This document shows positions 18,254 through 27,013 of a DNA stretch of 64,000 nt, piece by piece. Numbering within the stretch: position 1 is the stretch's first letter; every line of letters begins with the position of its first letter. A program made the translations under genes and the position numbers. A model generated the notes under the pieces. That model ran no database searches, had not been told where the DNA came from, and saw only the letters and a list, made by a program, of their open reading frames with translations. The stretch is from Roseofilum capinflatum BLCC-M114 (GTDB taxonomy: Bacteria > Cyanobacteriota > Cyanobacteriia > Cyanobacteriales > Desertifilaceae), in assembly GCF_030068505.1 (NCBI RefSeq), contig NZ_JAQOSO010000092.1:92808-156807 (forward strand), written 5' to 3'.

Positions 18254-20074
18254 ATGATGAACGATTTATTTAAAGGATTTGAAGAGTTATTAGAACTGGC
18301 TAAACGGATAGAAGAAAAAGCGGAAAAAGGGGAAGTAAAAACCGATATCCAATTTCGCTCCTTGAGCAATATTCCCCAGGGTGGCAGTATTCCCAAAGGT
18401 CGCCCTAGTCAAGCATCCCCAGAGGTGATTGTTACGCCACCACCATCGGCAGGTGAGGGGGATTCAACGCCTTCTAATTCTGGCAACTTATCTTTAAACC
18501 AAATTGGCGGTTTAGAAGAGGTGAAACAGGAATTGCGAGAGCTGGTGGAACTGCCCCTAAAACGTCCTGAATTACTGGCGCAATTGGGTCTAGAACCGAC
18601 GCGAGGCGTGCTGTTAGTGGGGCCCCCTGGTACGGGGAAAACTCTCACTGCTCGCTGTCTGGCTGCCGAATTAGGGGTGAATTATATCGCCATTACGGGG
18701 CCGGAAATTATGGGTAAATATTATGGGGAATCGGAAGGGAAATTAAGAGCTTTATTTGAGAAGGCGGCTCGGAATGCGCCTTGTTTAATTTTTATTGATG
18801 AAATTGATAGTTTAGCGCCCGATCGCTCCCAAGTGGAAGGAGAAGTGGAAAAGCGCGTGGTCGGTCAACTCTTGGGGTTGATGGATGGTTTTGCGGTGAG
18901 TGATTCGGTGGTCGTTTTAGCGGCAACCAATTTGCCTAACCGCCTCGATCCGGCCTTGCGACGACCGGGACGGTTCGATCGCGAAATTGTCTTTCGAGTC
19001 CCCCGAAGTGAGGAGCGGGTCAAGATTCTCCAGATTCTTAGCCAAGGGATGCCCTTAGAATCTAGCGTAGATTTAGAGGCGATCGCCGCCCGCTCTGTCG
19101 GCTTTGTCGGTGCAGACTTAAAAGCCCTCTGTCAAAAAGCAGCCCATCAAGCTCTACGTCGCCAAGTGCCCACCCCAGACACCCAACCCACCGCCCCCTT
19201 AACCATTAATAGCGATGATTTTGACCAAGCCTTAAGCGCCATTAAACCCGCCGTATTGCGCTCTGTAGAAGTGGAGTCTCCCCAAGTCGCTTGGCAGGAT
19301 ATTGGCGGCTTAGACGAGATTAAACAGCTCTTGCAAGAGTCTGTTGAAGGGCAACTGCTCTATCCGGAACTGTATCAAAAAACGCAAGCCAAAGCGCCCA
19401 AAGGCATCTTACTGATGGGAGAACCCGGAACCGGTAAAACCCTGCTGGCTAAGGCGATCGCCTCCCAAGCCCAAGCCAACTTTATCGCCATTTCCGGGCC
19501 AGAGCTACTCAGTCGCTGGGTGGGAGCCTCAGAACAGGCCGTGCGCGAACTGTTTGCCAAAGCCAGACAAGCAGCTCCCTGCGTCATTTTCATCGATGAA
19601 ATTGATACCCTAGCGCCCGCCAGAGGTCAGTATAGCGGCGATTCTGGAGTCGGCGATCGCGTTGTGGGGCAACTGCTGACGGAAATTGACGGCTTATCGG
19701 CCACCAAAAACCTGATTCTAATTGCGGCTACAAACCGTCCAGAGGCGATCGATCCCGCGCTCCTGCGTTCCGGCCGTCTCGACCTGCAACTGAAAATCGA
19801 CCTCCCCGACACCCCCAGTCGTCTCGCCATCCTCCAAGTCCACAACCAAGACCGGCCCCTGTCCAGTGTTGACCTCTCCCACTACGCCCAACTGACCCAA
19901 GAATGGAGCGGCGCAGATCTGGCCCTTCTAAGTAACCAAGCAGCCTTGCAAGCCATCCGCCGTTTCCGCACCCTCAACCAACCCGTAAGCGAACTCTATA
20001 TTACCCGCGACGACTTCCAGCAAGCCTACACTGAACTGAAAACGCTGCGGGGATTTGCGCTACCCCAGTCATGA
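18254..20074 (+). CDS. Two-domain AAA ATPase, CDC48-like
   Basis: This 606-residue protein has two AAA modules after a short coiled N-terminus. The first has Walker A GPPGTGKT (about 123-130) and Walker B LIFIDEID. The second has GEPGTGKT (about 395) and VIFIDEID. Arginine-finger segments such as RRPGRFDRE and RSGRLDLQ are present. It lacks the CDC48 N-domain, so it is a bacterial CDC48-like or proteasome-ATPase-like protein that probably remodels proteins. ATG codons at 18254 and 18257 are both possible starts; a TTG precedes them. Confidence 0.9.
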   Translation: MMNDLFKGFEELLELAKRIEEKAEKGEVKTDIQFRSLSNIPQGGSIPKGRPSQASPEVIVTPPPSAGEGDSTPSNSGNLSLNQIGGLEEVKQELRELVELPLKRPELLAQLGLEPTRGVLLVGPPGTGKTLTARCLAAELGVNYIAITGPEIMGKYYGESEGKLRALFEKAARNAPCLIFIDEIDSLAPDRSQVEGEVEKRVVGQLLGLMDGFAVSDSVVVLAATNLPNRLDPALRRPGRFDREIVFRVPRSEERVKILQILSQGMPLESSVDLEAIAARSVGFVGADLKALCQKAAHQALRRQVPTPDTQPTAPLTINSDDFDQALSAIKPAVLRSVEVESPQVAWQDIGGLDEIKQLLQESVEGQLLYPELYQKTQAKAPKGILLMGEPGTGKTLLAKAIASQAQANFIAISGPELLSRWVGASEQAVRELFAKARQAAPCVIFIDEIDTLAPARGQYSGDSGVGDRVVGQLLTEIDGLSATKNLILIAATNRPEAIDPALLRSGRLDLQLKIDLPDTPSRLAILQVHNQDRPLSSVDLSHYAQLTQEWSGADLALLSNQAALQAIRRFRTLNQPVSELYITRDDFQQAYTELKTLRGFALPQS

Positions 20075-20108
20075 GTCATATCATGTCCGCTAAATCAGCT
20101 ATAACAAG

Positions 20109-20192
20109 TCATTGCGAATGGAACGGAGTGAAATGAAGCAATCTCGATCATCTTGCAAATTGTAGTGATTGCTTCCCTGTGGTCGCAATGAC
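20109..20192. repeat. GTCATTGCGA palindromic interspersed repeat, copy 1
   Basis: The block starts GTCATTGCGA and ends TCGCAATGAC, with internal GAAGCAATC and GATTGCTTC arms that also pair. A related copy lies at 33838-33918. This repeat type is widespread in bacterial genomes and forms a cruciform or RNA hairpin. It lies between two convergent genes. Confidence 0.8.
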
Positions 20193-20233
20193 ATCTATTT
20201 AACTCGACATGATATCATGAATTCTTTGGAGGC

Positions 20234-20929
20234 TCAAACCCTCTCTATCTCATCCAACTTGCGCTTAACTTCTTGAATATCCTGCCACATCAACCACTTC
20301 GGTTTTCCCGGTTCGCGGGAGGGATTTCGTAGTAAATAAGCGGGGTGAAAAATGGGCATACAAAACCGTTCTTGCCAGTCAAACCACTGACCGCGAATTT
20401 TGCTAATTCCTCGTTTCTCTCCGAGGATACCCTGAACGGCGGTTGCACCAGTTAATAAAATGATTTTGGGATTGACTAGGCGGATTTGTTCTAGTAAATA
20501 AGGCTTACAAGCGTCCATTTCTGGTGCGGTGGGTTTACGATTTCCTGGAGGACGACATTTATTCACATTGCAAATATAAATATCGCGTTGACTATCTAAG
20601 TTTACTGAAGCCAAAATTTTGTCTAATAACTGACCCGATTTCCCCACAAAGGGTAAACCTTGCTCATCTTCATTTTGGCCCGGAGCTTCTCCGACAATCA
20701 TTAAAGGTGCTTGAGGATTTCCCCTGTGAATAACAGCATGGGTGCGGTTTTGTCCTAATTCGCAACGCTGACACTGTTGGCAATGCTGTGTGAGTGCATC
20801 TAGGGTTGGATAGGTTCCTGGGGGAATGGGAATTTTGGCATCTTTGGGAATCTGTTCTGAGGAGGAAAACTCAGAACTACTGGCAATACTTGAGTTATCA
20901 AATAAATTCAATTGTTCTGGATTAGACAT
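20234..20929 (-). CDS. Uracil-DNA glycosylase, family 4 (Fe-S)
   Basis: This enzyme removes uracil from DNA. The product is about 231 residues from the ATG at 20929 (an ATG at 20941 is also in frame). Motifs are VGEAPGQNEDEQGLPFVG, which holds the catalytic loop, and FHPAYLLR near the C-terminus. Iron-sulfur ligands come from CQRC in the N-terminal half and from CNVNKC. These fit family 4 (or the close family 5) rather than UNG. A Ser/Glu-rich N-terminal extension of about 45 residues has no assigned role. Confidence 0.9.
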   Translation of the reverse strand: MSNPEQLNLFDNSSIASSSEFSSSEQIPKDAKIPIPPGTYPTLDALTQHCQQCQRCELGQNRTHAVIHRGNPQAPLMIVGEAPGQNEDEQGLPFVGKSGQLLDKILASVNLDSQRDIYICNVNKCRPPGNRKPTAPEMDACKPYLLEQIRLVNPKIILLTGATAVQGILGEKRGISKIRGQWFDWQERFCMPIFHPAYLLRNPSREPGKPKWLMWQDIQEVKRKLDEIERV

Positions 20930-20973
20930 TTCAATTAACAATTAACAATACTAAAATGAGGCAATAAAGGAGT

Positions 20974-21021
20974 GCGAGCATCTTGCTCGCTGTTGTGTGC
21001 CCTAGCGAGCAAGATGCTCGC
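20974..21021. repeat. Palindromic interspersed repeat, copy 2
   Basis: The same two 18-base arms as at 81-126, with a different 12-base loop (20974-20991 and 21004-21021). It lies between the uracil-DNA glycosylase and ornithine carbamoyltransferase genes, just beyond the end of the latter. Confidence 0.85.
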
Positions 21022-21090
21022 ATTCCTAAAGCACCAAATTAGCACGGTCACGGCACTACTGGACTGTTTCAGGATGAGGGCAAGATTCGG

Positions 21091-22017
21091 CTATTCATCG
21101 TTACCTAGGATGCTGGCTAGGAGGGCTTTTTGGGCGTGCATACGATTTTCGGCTTGATCCCATAATCGAGATTGGGAACATTCCATTACTTCATCGGTAA
21201 TTTCTTCACCGCGATGGGCGGGTAAACAGTGGAGTACAATGGCTTCGGGATCGGCTAGTTTTAAGAGTTCTGAATTAACCTGATAGGGTTTGAAGAGGGG
21301 AATGCGTTCTCTGGCTTCTTTTTCTTGTCCCATACTTGCCCAAACGTCGGTATATAAAGCATGGCATCCTTGGGCGGCTTCTTGGGCATTGTGGGTAATG
21401 ATGACTTCGGTTTTGTCACCGGCAAATTCTTTGGCTTGGGCGACAATTTTTGGGTTGGGTTCATATTCGGCATTGGGGACAGCAATGCGGATATTCATGC
21501 CCATCATGGCGCAACCGAGTAAGAGGGAGTTGGCGACATTATTGCCATCACCAAAATAGGATAGGGTTTTGCCTTCGCAACTGCCAAAACATTCTTGAAT
21601 GGTGAGTAAGTCGGCGAAGATTTGGCAGGGGTGTTCTAAGTCGGTGAGGGCATTAATGATGGGAATTCCCGCATCTTTGGCATAGTCTTCTAGTTCTTTT
21701 TGTTCAAAGGTGCGAATGGCGAGAATATCTAAATACCGGCCCAAAACTCTGGCGGTATCGGCGACGGGTTCGCCGCGACTGACTTGGGTGACGCTGGGAT
21801 TCATGTCAATGACTTGACCGCCGAGTTGATACATGGCGACGCTAAAGCTGACGCGGGTACGGGTTGAGGCTTTGCTAAATAAGAGTCCGAGAATTTTACG
21901 ACAAGTCCAATTGAGTTCTCCGGATTTGAGTTTTGCGGCAAAGGTTAATAGCTCGTGTAGTTCGGCAACGGTTAAGTCAGCAACGCTTAATAGGTTTCTT
22001 TCTTTTAATGCTTCCAT
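21091..22017 (-). CDS. argF: Ornithine carbamoyltransferase
   Basis: ArgF makes citrulline from ornithine and carbamoyl phosphate in arginine synthesis. The 308-residue product contains the carbamoyl-phosphate motif STRTR, the HPCQ motif and the catalytic HCLPAHRG. The start is the ATG at 22017 with GGAG upstream. An open frame continues into the tandem-repeat spacer, but that part is repeat-derived. argB lies about 1.5 kb upstream on the same strand, with two unrelated genes between. Confidence 0.97.
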   Translation of the reverse strand: MEALKERNLLSVADLTVAELHELLTFAAKLKSGELNWTCRKILGLLFSKASTRTRVSFSVAMYQLGGQVIDMNPSVTQVSRGEPVADTARVLGRYLDILAIRTFEQKELEDYAKDAGIPIINALTDLEHPCQIFADLLTIQECFGSCEGKTLSYFGDGNNVANSLLLGCAMMGMNIRIAVPNAEYEPNPKIVAQAKEFAGDKTEVIITHNAQEAAQGCHALYTDVWASMGQEKEARERIPLFKPYQVNSELLKLADPEAIVLHCLPAHRGEEITDEVMECSQSRLWDQAENRMHAQKALLASILGNDE

Positions 22018-22046
22018 AGAGATCTCCAGAAAAAGATAAGTATACA

Positions 22047-22145
22047 GGGAATGGGGAATAGGGAATGGGGAATAGGGAATGGGGAATGGGGAATAGGGAA
22101 TAGACAAGAGGCTATCCTTTCTATCTCCCCATCTCCCCATCTCCC
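22047..22145. repeat. Short tandem repeats upstream of argF
   Basis: A run of alternating GGGAATA and GGGAATG heptamers (22047-22111) is followed by several CTCCCCAT octamers (22120-22145). Together they fill the space between the DUF3153 gene and argF and lie upstream of the argF start. Confidence 0.85.
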
Positions 22146-22147
22146 CA

Positions 22148-22876
22148 TTACCCCTTCTGAGGAAACCAATCTTTTAGGGTCATGCCGCCAAAAATGGCGG
22201 CTAGGATGATTAATGCTCCAATCCCGATGGGACTGGGAACCCAAAAAATGACTTCTAGGTGATTGATTTCTCCAGCTTCAAGTGTCCAAACTAATTGATG
22301 ATTTTCGGGGTCTGGGACGGGGGTGAGGCTGTTTTCTGCTTGGGTGATGGGTTGAGCGTCCCAGGGGGTGGTGAGGGCAAATTGGAGATTGAAGAGGGAG
22401 CCGGGACTGACGAGAACGTTGCCTTCTGAGGATAGAACGGCGAGCGATCGCAGGTCTACTTCCATTTCTAGGTGGTTGCGAATGGCGACCCAAAAGTTAT
22501 TTTGGGCAAGGTTGAGTTCGGAGGTGAGTTGGGGTAGGGTTTCGTCTTCTGGCGGGGTTTGAGGATTGGCGGGGTTAAAAAACTCGTTGAATTTTGAGGC
22601 TAGGTCTGCACCATTATAAAAGGGAATGGTGACGAGCAGTTCCCGCTCGGAAATGCGTTGGGTTTTGCCTCGCAATTTCCGGGTGCGCTCTTGCAAACTT
22701 TCTAACCATTGTTCGGCGACGACTTGGCTAAAATCGTGCAGGCGATCGGAGATTTGTACCCGTTGCACCATTTCTCCGTAGGTTTGGCTTTGAAAGTTTA
22801 CGCCTACATCATACTTGACGCATCCGGTTAGGGCGATCGCCACGATTAAATATAAGGGCCATAAAATCCGAGCCAT
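22148..22876 (-). CDS. DUF3153-type lipoprotein
   Basis: This is a 242-residue cyanobacterial lipoprotein. The N-terminal hydrophobic segment ends in the lipobox LTGC (about residues 15-18), so it should be lipid-anchored on the outer face of a membrane. Residues YDVGVNF and the region after it match the DUF3153 pattern, and a second membrane segment lies near the C-terminus before a basic tail. An earlier in-frame ATG at 22894 would add six residues. The function is unknown. It sits between the TPR protein gene and argF. Confidence 0.75.
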   Translation of the reverse strand: MARILWPLYLIVAIALTGCVKYDVGVNFQSQTYGEMVQRVQISDRLHDFSQVVAEQWLESLQERTRKLRGKTQRISERELLVTIPFYNGADLASKFNEFFNPANPQTPPEDETLPQLTSELNLAQNNFWVAIRNHLEMEVDLRSLAVLSSEGNVLVSPGSLFNLQFALTTPWDAQPITQAENSLTPVPDPENHQLVWTLEAGEINHLEVIFWVPSPIGIGALIILAAIFGGMTLKDWFPQKG

Positions 22877-22939
22877 CGATCGATATTTTCCCATGATTTG
22901 CTCTATCTTTCTTGTGTTGGCACTGTTCCCATTATCCCT

Positions 22940-23452
22940 CTATCCTAAGCTAATCCACCCGCCAATGATTAGGGCGATCGCCCCTAAAGCCACCCAAAGA
23001 AAGCGATTATCTTCTGTCTCTACGGAAGAGAGATCCACCGGTTCTGATTCCTCTTGGGATTTTGGAGGTTTAACCTGAGTGGTTCCGGTTCCGCGACGAT
23101 AAAGGCGATCGCTCTCATCCATGGTGGATAGATCGGGAATGGTGGTATTCCATTCTGAACGACGATTTAATTGGGGAGCTTTGAGAATCTCCAATAAGCG
23201 TCGCGCTTGTTTGCGGGTGTGCCAATCGGGATGATGTTCTAGGGTCTCACATAAGGATAAGGCTTCGGTGCTATTTCCGGCTGCTTCATAGGCGGTGACT
23301 AACCAAATCTGCACTTCCCCTCCTAGGGGGGAAGATTTGGCGACTTGGCTTTTGGCGGTTTCTAAAGCGGCGATCGCCTCCCGATATTCCCCGCGCTCGA
23401 AGGCTATCCGTCCCGTCTGATAGGCTTGTTGGGCATTCTCTAACGGTTCCAT
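22940..23452 (-). CDS. TPR-containing membrane protein
   Basis: This 170-residue protein starts with a TPR-like region: YQTGRIAFERGEYREAI is a clear first repeat, and a second follows to about residue 90. A disordered Ser/Thr/Glu linker leads to one C-terminal transmembrane helix (about 148-168). The TPR domain should face the cytoplasm. A strong GGAGGA ribosome site precedes the ATG. It follows argB by nine bases on the same strand, so it is probably in that operon. The role is unknown. Confidence 0.75.
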   Translation of the reverse strand: MEPLENAQQAYQTGRIAFERGEYREAIAALETAKSQVAKSSPLGGEVQIWLVTAYEAAGNSTEALSLCETLEHHPDWHTRKQARRLLEILKAPQLNRRSEWNTTIPDLSTMDESDRLYRRGTGTTQVKPPKSQEESEPVDLSSVETEDNRFLWVALGAIALIIGGWISLG

Positions 23453-23461
23453 TGTTCCTCC

Positions 23462-24337
23462 CTAAGCCACAATCATCGAACCAATTCCAGTGTCTGTTAG
23501 CACTTCTAACAGCAGGGAGTGGGGCACTCGGCCATCGATAATATGGGTGGCTTTCACTCCTTGAGCCAAACTGCGGACACAGCATTGGACTTTGGGAATC
23601 ATGCCTCCGGCTACAATTCCAACTTCAATCAGGCGACGAGCTTCTTGGATATCGAGGCGATCGATCAGGGTGGAGGGATCTTTATAGTCTCTCAAAATTC
23701 CTGATGTATCGGTTAACAAGATCAGTTTTTCTGCGGATAAGGAGGCGGCTAACTCTCCTGCTACGGTATCGGCATTAATGTTATAAGCTTGCCCTTGGGA
23801 ATCAGAGGCTACACTAGAGATTACGGGAATATAACCATTTTCCAGTAAGGGCTGTAATACTTTGGTGTTGATGCTGCTTACTTCTCCTACAAATCCGATT
23901 CCTTCTTGGCCTTGGGGACGAGCCGTAATTAAGTTACCATCTTTACCACAGAGGCCGATCGCCTGACCTCCAGCTTGGCTAATTAAGGAGACAATTTCCT
24001 TGTTTACCCGACCGACTAAGACCATTTCGACCACATCCATGGTTGGTGCATCGGTCACCCGCAGGCCATTTTTAAATTGGGCTTCGATGCCTAATTTGCC
24101 TAACCAGGTATTGATTTCTGGCCCTCCTCCATGAACTAGCACCGGACGCACTCCAACACAGGAGAGAAAGACGATATCGCGCATGACTTGATCTTTGAGG
24201 GTGCTATCTTTCATGGCTGCTCCCCCGTATTTGATGACGACTGTGCGGCCGGCAAATTTCTGGATATAGGGAAGAGCTTCACTTAAGACGCGAACGCGGG
24301 TATTTTCGTCGAGATGGTCAGTTGCTGCTGTAGACAT
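23462..24337 (-). CDS. argB: N-acetylglutamate kinase
   Basis: ArgB phosphorylates N-acetylglutamate in arginine synthesis. The protein of 291 residues shows the ATP-site VIKYGGAAM near the N-terminus, [11 protein letters not shown], and VAGGMIPKV near the C-terminus. Length fits the family when started at the ATG at 24337; the frame opens 19 codons earlier but that extension is atypical. In cyanobacteria this enzyme is controlled by arginine and PII. aroK lies upstream on the same strand. Confidence 0.97.
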   Translation of the reverse strand: MSTAATDHLDENTRVRVLSEALPYIQKFAGRTVVIKYGGAAMKDSTLKDQVMRDIVFLSCVGVRPVLVHGGGPEINTWLGKLGIEAQFKNGLRVTDAPTMDVVEMVLVGRVNKEIVSLISQAGGQAIGLCGKDGNLITARPQGQEGIGFVGEVSSINTKVLQPLLENGYIPVISSVASDSQGQAYNINADTVAGELAASLSAEKLILLTDTSGILRDYKDPSTLIDRLDIQEARRLIEVGIVAGGMIPKVQCCVRSLAQGVKATHIIDGRVPHSLLLEVLTDTGIGSMIVA

Positions 24338-24397
24338 GAATGGATTCCTTGATCTAACAAAGGTCTGATTGTGGATGAGAGCCGAGTGGCTCAACTG

Positions 24398-24946
24398 TTA
24401 ATTGTGAACAGAATTGGCTTTTAAGATCCGAGGGAGTTCCGCGAACACCCTATTGGTGACTTGTTCGGGGGACTCAGCTCCGGTTAGGCTTAGATGTAAG
24501 TCAGCTTGGGCATAGAGATCTTGACGGCGATCGCACAAGGTTTGTAAGGTTTCTAGGGGATTGGCTGTTTTTAAGAGGGGGCGAGTTTGATCGGTTTTTA
24601 GGCGATCGTAGAGAACTTCTGGGGGAACATCAAGCCACAGGACTATCCCATGGCGCAGATAGCCCCAATTTTCGGGTTTCAGCACCATACCGCCCCCCGT
24701 AGAAATTACGGAGCGCAATTGAGCGGATAATTGGGCGAGTACCTGGGTTTCTAGTTGCCGAAAGCCTTCTTCTCCCTGAGTGGCAAATAGTTGGGGGATA
24801 TCTGTACCGGCAACTCGCTCAATCAACGTATCGGTGTCAAAAAAACGATAATTGAGCTGTTTGGCTAACTCCTGACCGACTGTGGTTTTACCTGCCCCCA
24901 TCATACCAACGAGGAAAAGGCTACAGTTTTTCAGGGCGTTGTTCAT
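24398..24946 (-). CDS. aroK: Shikimate kinase
   Basis: AroK phosphorylates shikimate in the aromatic amino acid pathway. The protein of 182 residues has Walker A GMMGAGKTT (about 14-22), the shikimate-binding DTDTLIER segment, the GGGM motif and the lid segment RPLL. It is first in a same-strand series aroK, argB, TPR protein, DUF3153, argF. The gaps are mostly short, but repeats separate argF. Confidence 0.95.
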   Translation of the reverse strand: MNNALKNCSLFLVGMMGAGKTTVGQELAKQLNYRFFDTDTLIERVAGTDIPQLFATQGEEGFRQLETQVLAQLSAQLRSVISTGGGMVLKPENWGYLRHGIVLWLDVPPEVLYDRLKTDQTRPLLKTANPLETLQTLCDRRQDLYAQADLHLSLTGAESPEQVTNRVFAELPRILKANSVHN

Positions 24947-25123
24947 GGGTCAAGGGTAGAAGAATGTACAGGGGGAGTTCCCCCAATCTAGGATACCGGT
25001 AATTGAGTTATAAATTAAAAATTTTGAGGGTGGGTCTGATGCGATCGCTCCCTATTTTCTCTAAAATATTTTTGGATACCATTTCCATTATCGCCTACAC
25101 CCTTTCTTTTGTCAAGGGCTATA

Positions 25124-25975
25124 TCAGGATTTATCTGTAAATTGGCGTTCAAATTCAGCTAAGATGGGCTGCTGTTTGTTTGAGGAAAGAACAGAGAATA
25201 CTACCATTTTGAAGCGCCCCCAAAAGGGGCGATCGGGTAGGAGGAAATCAGCAAATGTTTGGGCAACAACGGTGGGATCGTTTCTAAACACACCACATCC
25301 CCAAGCGCCTAAGACTAAAGCATCACACTGGTGATGGGCAGCTAGACTGAGGACTTTACGGGTGCGATCGCCTAAAACTTGAGGAATGTCTTTGAGTTGT
25401 TCGGGATTATTGCGGGCGATCGCCCCAGCATTGGGCGCTGGACTGGTGATAAAATTGACCCGATAGGGAGTCTCTAGCAATGTGCCGTCATCTTGGCGAA
25501 AAACGGGACAATGGGGTGAATAAATCATCCGATGGGAGTACAACAGATCGCGATGAGCGCGATGATAGTCGTAGTATTCTCGGCACTGAGTTAAACTCTC
25601 ATACAATGCTGAACTGCGAGCTAAACTTTCTTCCTGAGCTTGGGAACCGTTGAGGAATCCACCTCCAGGATTCTTCGCGGAGGCAAAATTAAGGACACCA
25701 ATTCTATCAAACTGCTGCGATCGCGCCAGGCGTTCTGCCCCGACTAAAGTCGTCTCATTCTTAACAATAAACTCCGTCTGCTCAAAGGGAGGCGCAAGGG
25801 AAAGAACCTGATTTTCAAGAGTCACTAGGGTTTCAGGTTCGTAGTATGTGGTTCTGGCTAAACAGGTTTTAATGTCCTGTTGGATATTCACCAGTTGCCC
25901 TTGCTCCCCATGATAAGAGCCAACATTGAGAATATTTAGCGTATCTTGGGCGATCGCCCGCCGTTTCATCTTCAT
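25124..25975 (-). CDS. Bacterial PARG-like / TIGR02452 family protein
   Basis: This 283-residue protein belongs to the TIGR02452 (DUF2263) family. NPGGGFLNGS followed by QAQEES gives the GGG-x-QEE signature of bacterial-type poly(ADP-ribose) glycohydrolases, which use a macrodomain fold to remove ADP-ribose. LGAWGCGVFRNDP near the C-terminus is also typical. ATG codons at 25975 and 25969 are likely starts. No ADP-ribosyltransferase gene is visible nearby. A piece of a Uma2 gene begins on the base next to the ATG at 25975, so the promoter region has been rebuilt by a rearrangement. Confidence 0.85.
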   Translation of the reverse strand: MKMKRRAIAQDTLNILNVGSYHGEQGQLVNIQQDIKTCLARTTYYEPETLVTLENQVLSLAPPFEQTEFIVKNETTLVGAERLARSQQFDRIGVLNFASAKNPGGGFLNGSQAQEESLARSSALYESLTQCREYYDYHRAHRDLLYSHRMIYSPHCPVFRQDDGTLLETPYRVNFITSPAPNAGAIARNNPEQLKDIPQVLGDRTRKVLSLAAHHQCDALVLGAWGCGVFRNDPTVVAQTFADFLLPDRPFWGRFKMVVFSVLSSNKQQPILAEFERQFTDKS

Positions 25976-26050
25976 AGCGCTGTTTTGACCCAATTGCGAA
26001 ACCTCTTGATTAATTCTAAATAATCCATCGTTTCGGCTTGTTGGAGAAAT
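25976..26050 (-). pseudogene. 3' fragment of a Uma2 gene
   Basis: These 75 bases match 30008-30082, the 3' end of the intact Uma2 gene, with one mismatch and in the same orientation. No other part of Uma2 is present here. The two copies bracket the TetR-Rieske-RidA-DUF4336-transglutaminase block. Confidence 0.85.
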
Positions 26051-26128
26051 AATGTTTCAGTCCAACTAGGCTCTATCATAGCTGTCCAGAACGATGAACG
26101 AAAAATTTAGTCCGTAATTGACTATTGC

Positions 26129-26782
26129 TCATACTTGTCCTGAAGTCGTCAATCCAGCAAGAATAAATTCAACCGCAGTTTCGGTTTGCTCTTTCACCAT
26201 CTCAGCACTGAGGAGAGCTTTCTCAGTATTGAGATACTTCAAGTTTTCATAGGCATCAAAGTAAAACGAACAAACCCCTAAAATATTAATGGCTGTCAGG
26301 AATGGATCGACCGGGCGAAATTTCCCTTCAGCAATGCCTCGCTCCAAGATCTCAACAATGGCTTGAAACCCAGCTTCCCAACCTGTCTGTTCCCCATAGC
26401 GTCCTTGATTCTGAATCGCTTCTTGAAACCAGAGCATTCCATGCCAGCGATGACTCACTTCAAACCCGATATAGTTTCGCACAACAGTTTCTAATGCCTG
26501 CTCCGGAGATAATTTCTCCAAATCAATGGATTGAAAGGCATTATTAATTTCATCAACAAGTTGCTGTAAGACGGATTTATACAGGGTTTCTTTGTTTTTA
26601 AAGTAGTAGCAGAGCATCGCCTTGGTCACTCCGCTACGAGTAGCGATCGCTTCTGTCCTTGCGCCAGATAAACCATACTGTGCAAATTCTTCAATTGCAG
26701 CGGCCAGAATATTAGCTTTTGTGACTTCCGGATTACGACTTTGTTTTTCCTTCTTGGCAGCAGGGTCAAATGGCTTGGGCAT
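26129..26782 (-). CDS. TetR/AcrR family transcriptional regulator
   Basis: This is a 217-residue repressor-type protein. The N-terminal helix-turn-helix covers about residues 18-65, with FAQYGLSGARTEAIATRSG and YYFKNKETLY as the conserved parts. The C-terminal half is the ligand-binding and dimer domain. It is divergent from the Rieske gene, and the spacer holds two operator-like palindromes at 26967-27000. By the usual TetR logic it should repress the Rieske gene, and possibly its own, until a small ligand binds. Confidence 0.9.
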   Translation of the reverse strand: MPKPFDPAAKKEKQSRNPEVTKANILAAAIEEFAQYGLSGARTEAIATRSGVTKAMLCYYFKNKETLYKSVLQQLVDEINNAFQSIDLEKLSPEQALETVVRNYIGFEVSHRWHGMLWFQEAIQNQGRYGEQTGWEAGFQAIVEILERGIAEGKFRPVDPFLTAINILGVCSFYFDAYENLKYLNTEKALLSAEMVKEQTETAVEFILAGLTTSGQV

Positions 26783-26828
26783 GATCTAGAGCATTTTAGC
26801 AAACAGACTACTCTATCCAGCCTAAACC

Positions 26829-26937
26829 TTATAGCGCTTTGCGCTAGGCAAGAGGCAAAAGGCAAAAGGCAAAAGTCTTAGTGTACAAAGGTTTGAGCAT
26901 TTGCCAATGTACTTATAGCAGCGCGAAGTGCTGTATT
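26829..26937. repeat. Interspersed repeat with AGCGC ends, copy 1
   Basis: A block of about 110 bases begins near an AGCGCTTTGCGCT palindrome, runs through GGCAAAA tandem units and AAAGTCTT, and ends GAAGTGCTGTA. A related block of similar length lies at 60072-60178. It occupies the space between the TetR gene and its operators. Confidence 0.7.
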
Positions 26938-26953
26938 TTCCCTTCAAAAGGGC

Positions 26954-26982
26954 TTGACAAGTCAACTAAACATCTGTTTAAT
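26954..26982 (+). promoter_or_regulatory. Promoter of the Rieske gene
   Basis: TTGACA at 26954-26959 and TTTAAT at 26977-26982 are separated by 17 bases, a near-ideal sigma-70 spacing. The -10 box lies inside the first of two operator palindromes, so bound repressor would block polymerase. Confidence 0.7.
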
Positions 26983-27000
26983 TAGCTAAACAGATGTTTA
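26967..27000. promoter_or_regulatory. Tandem TetR-type operators
   Basis: TAAACATCTGTTTA (26967-26980) and TAAACAGATGTTTA (26987-27000) are exact reverse complements, and each is itself a palindrome apart from the two central bases. Their starts are 20 bases apart, about two helical turns. They overlap the -10 region and end 13 bases before the Rieske ATG. Confidence 0.75.
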
Positions 27001-27013
27001 ATTAGAATTCGTT

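Noticed and set aside
22047-22145. Possible CRISPR-like array
   Set aside because: The repeats are 7-8 bases long and adjacent, without spacers or cas genes.
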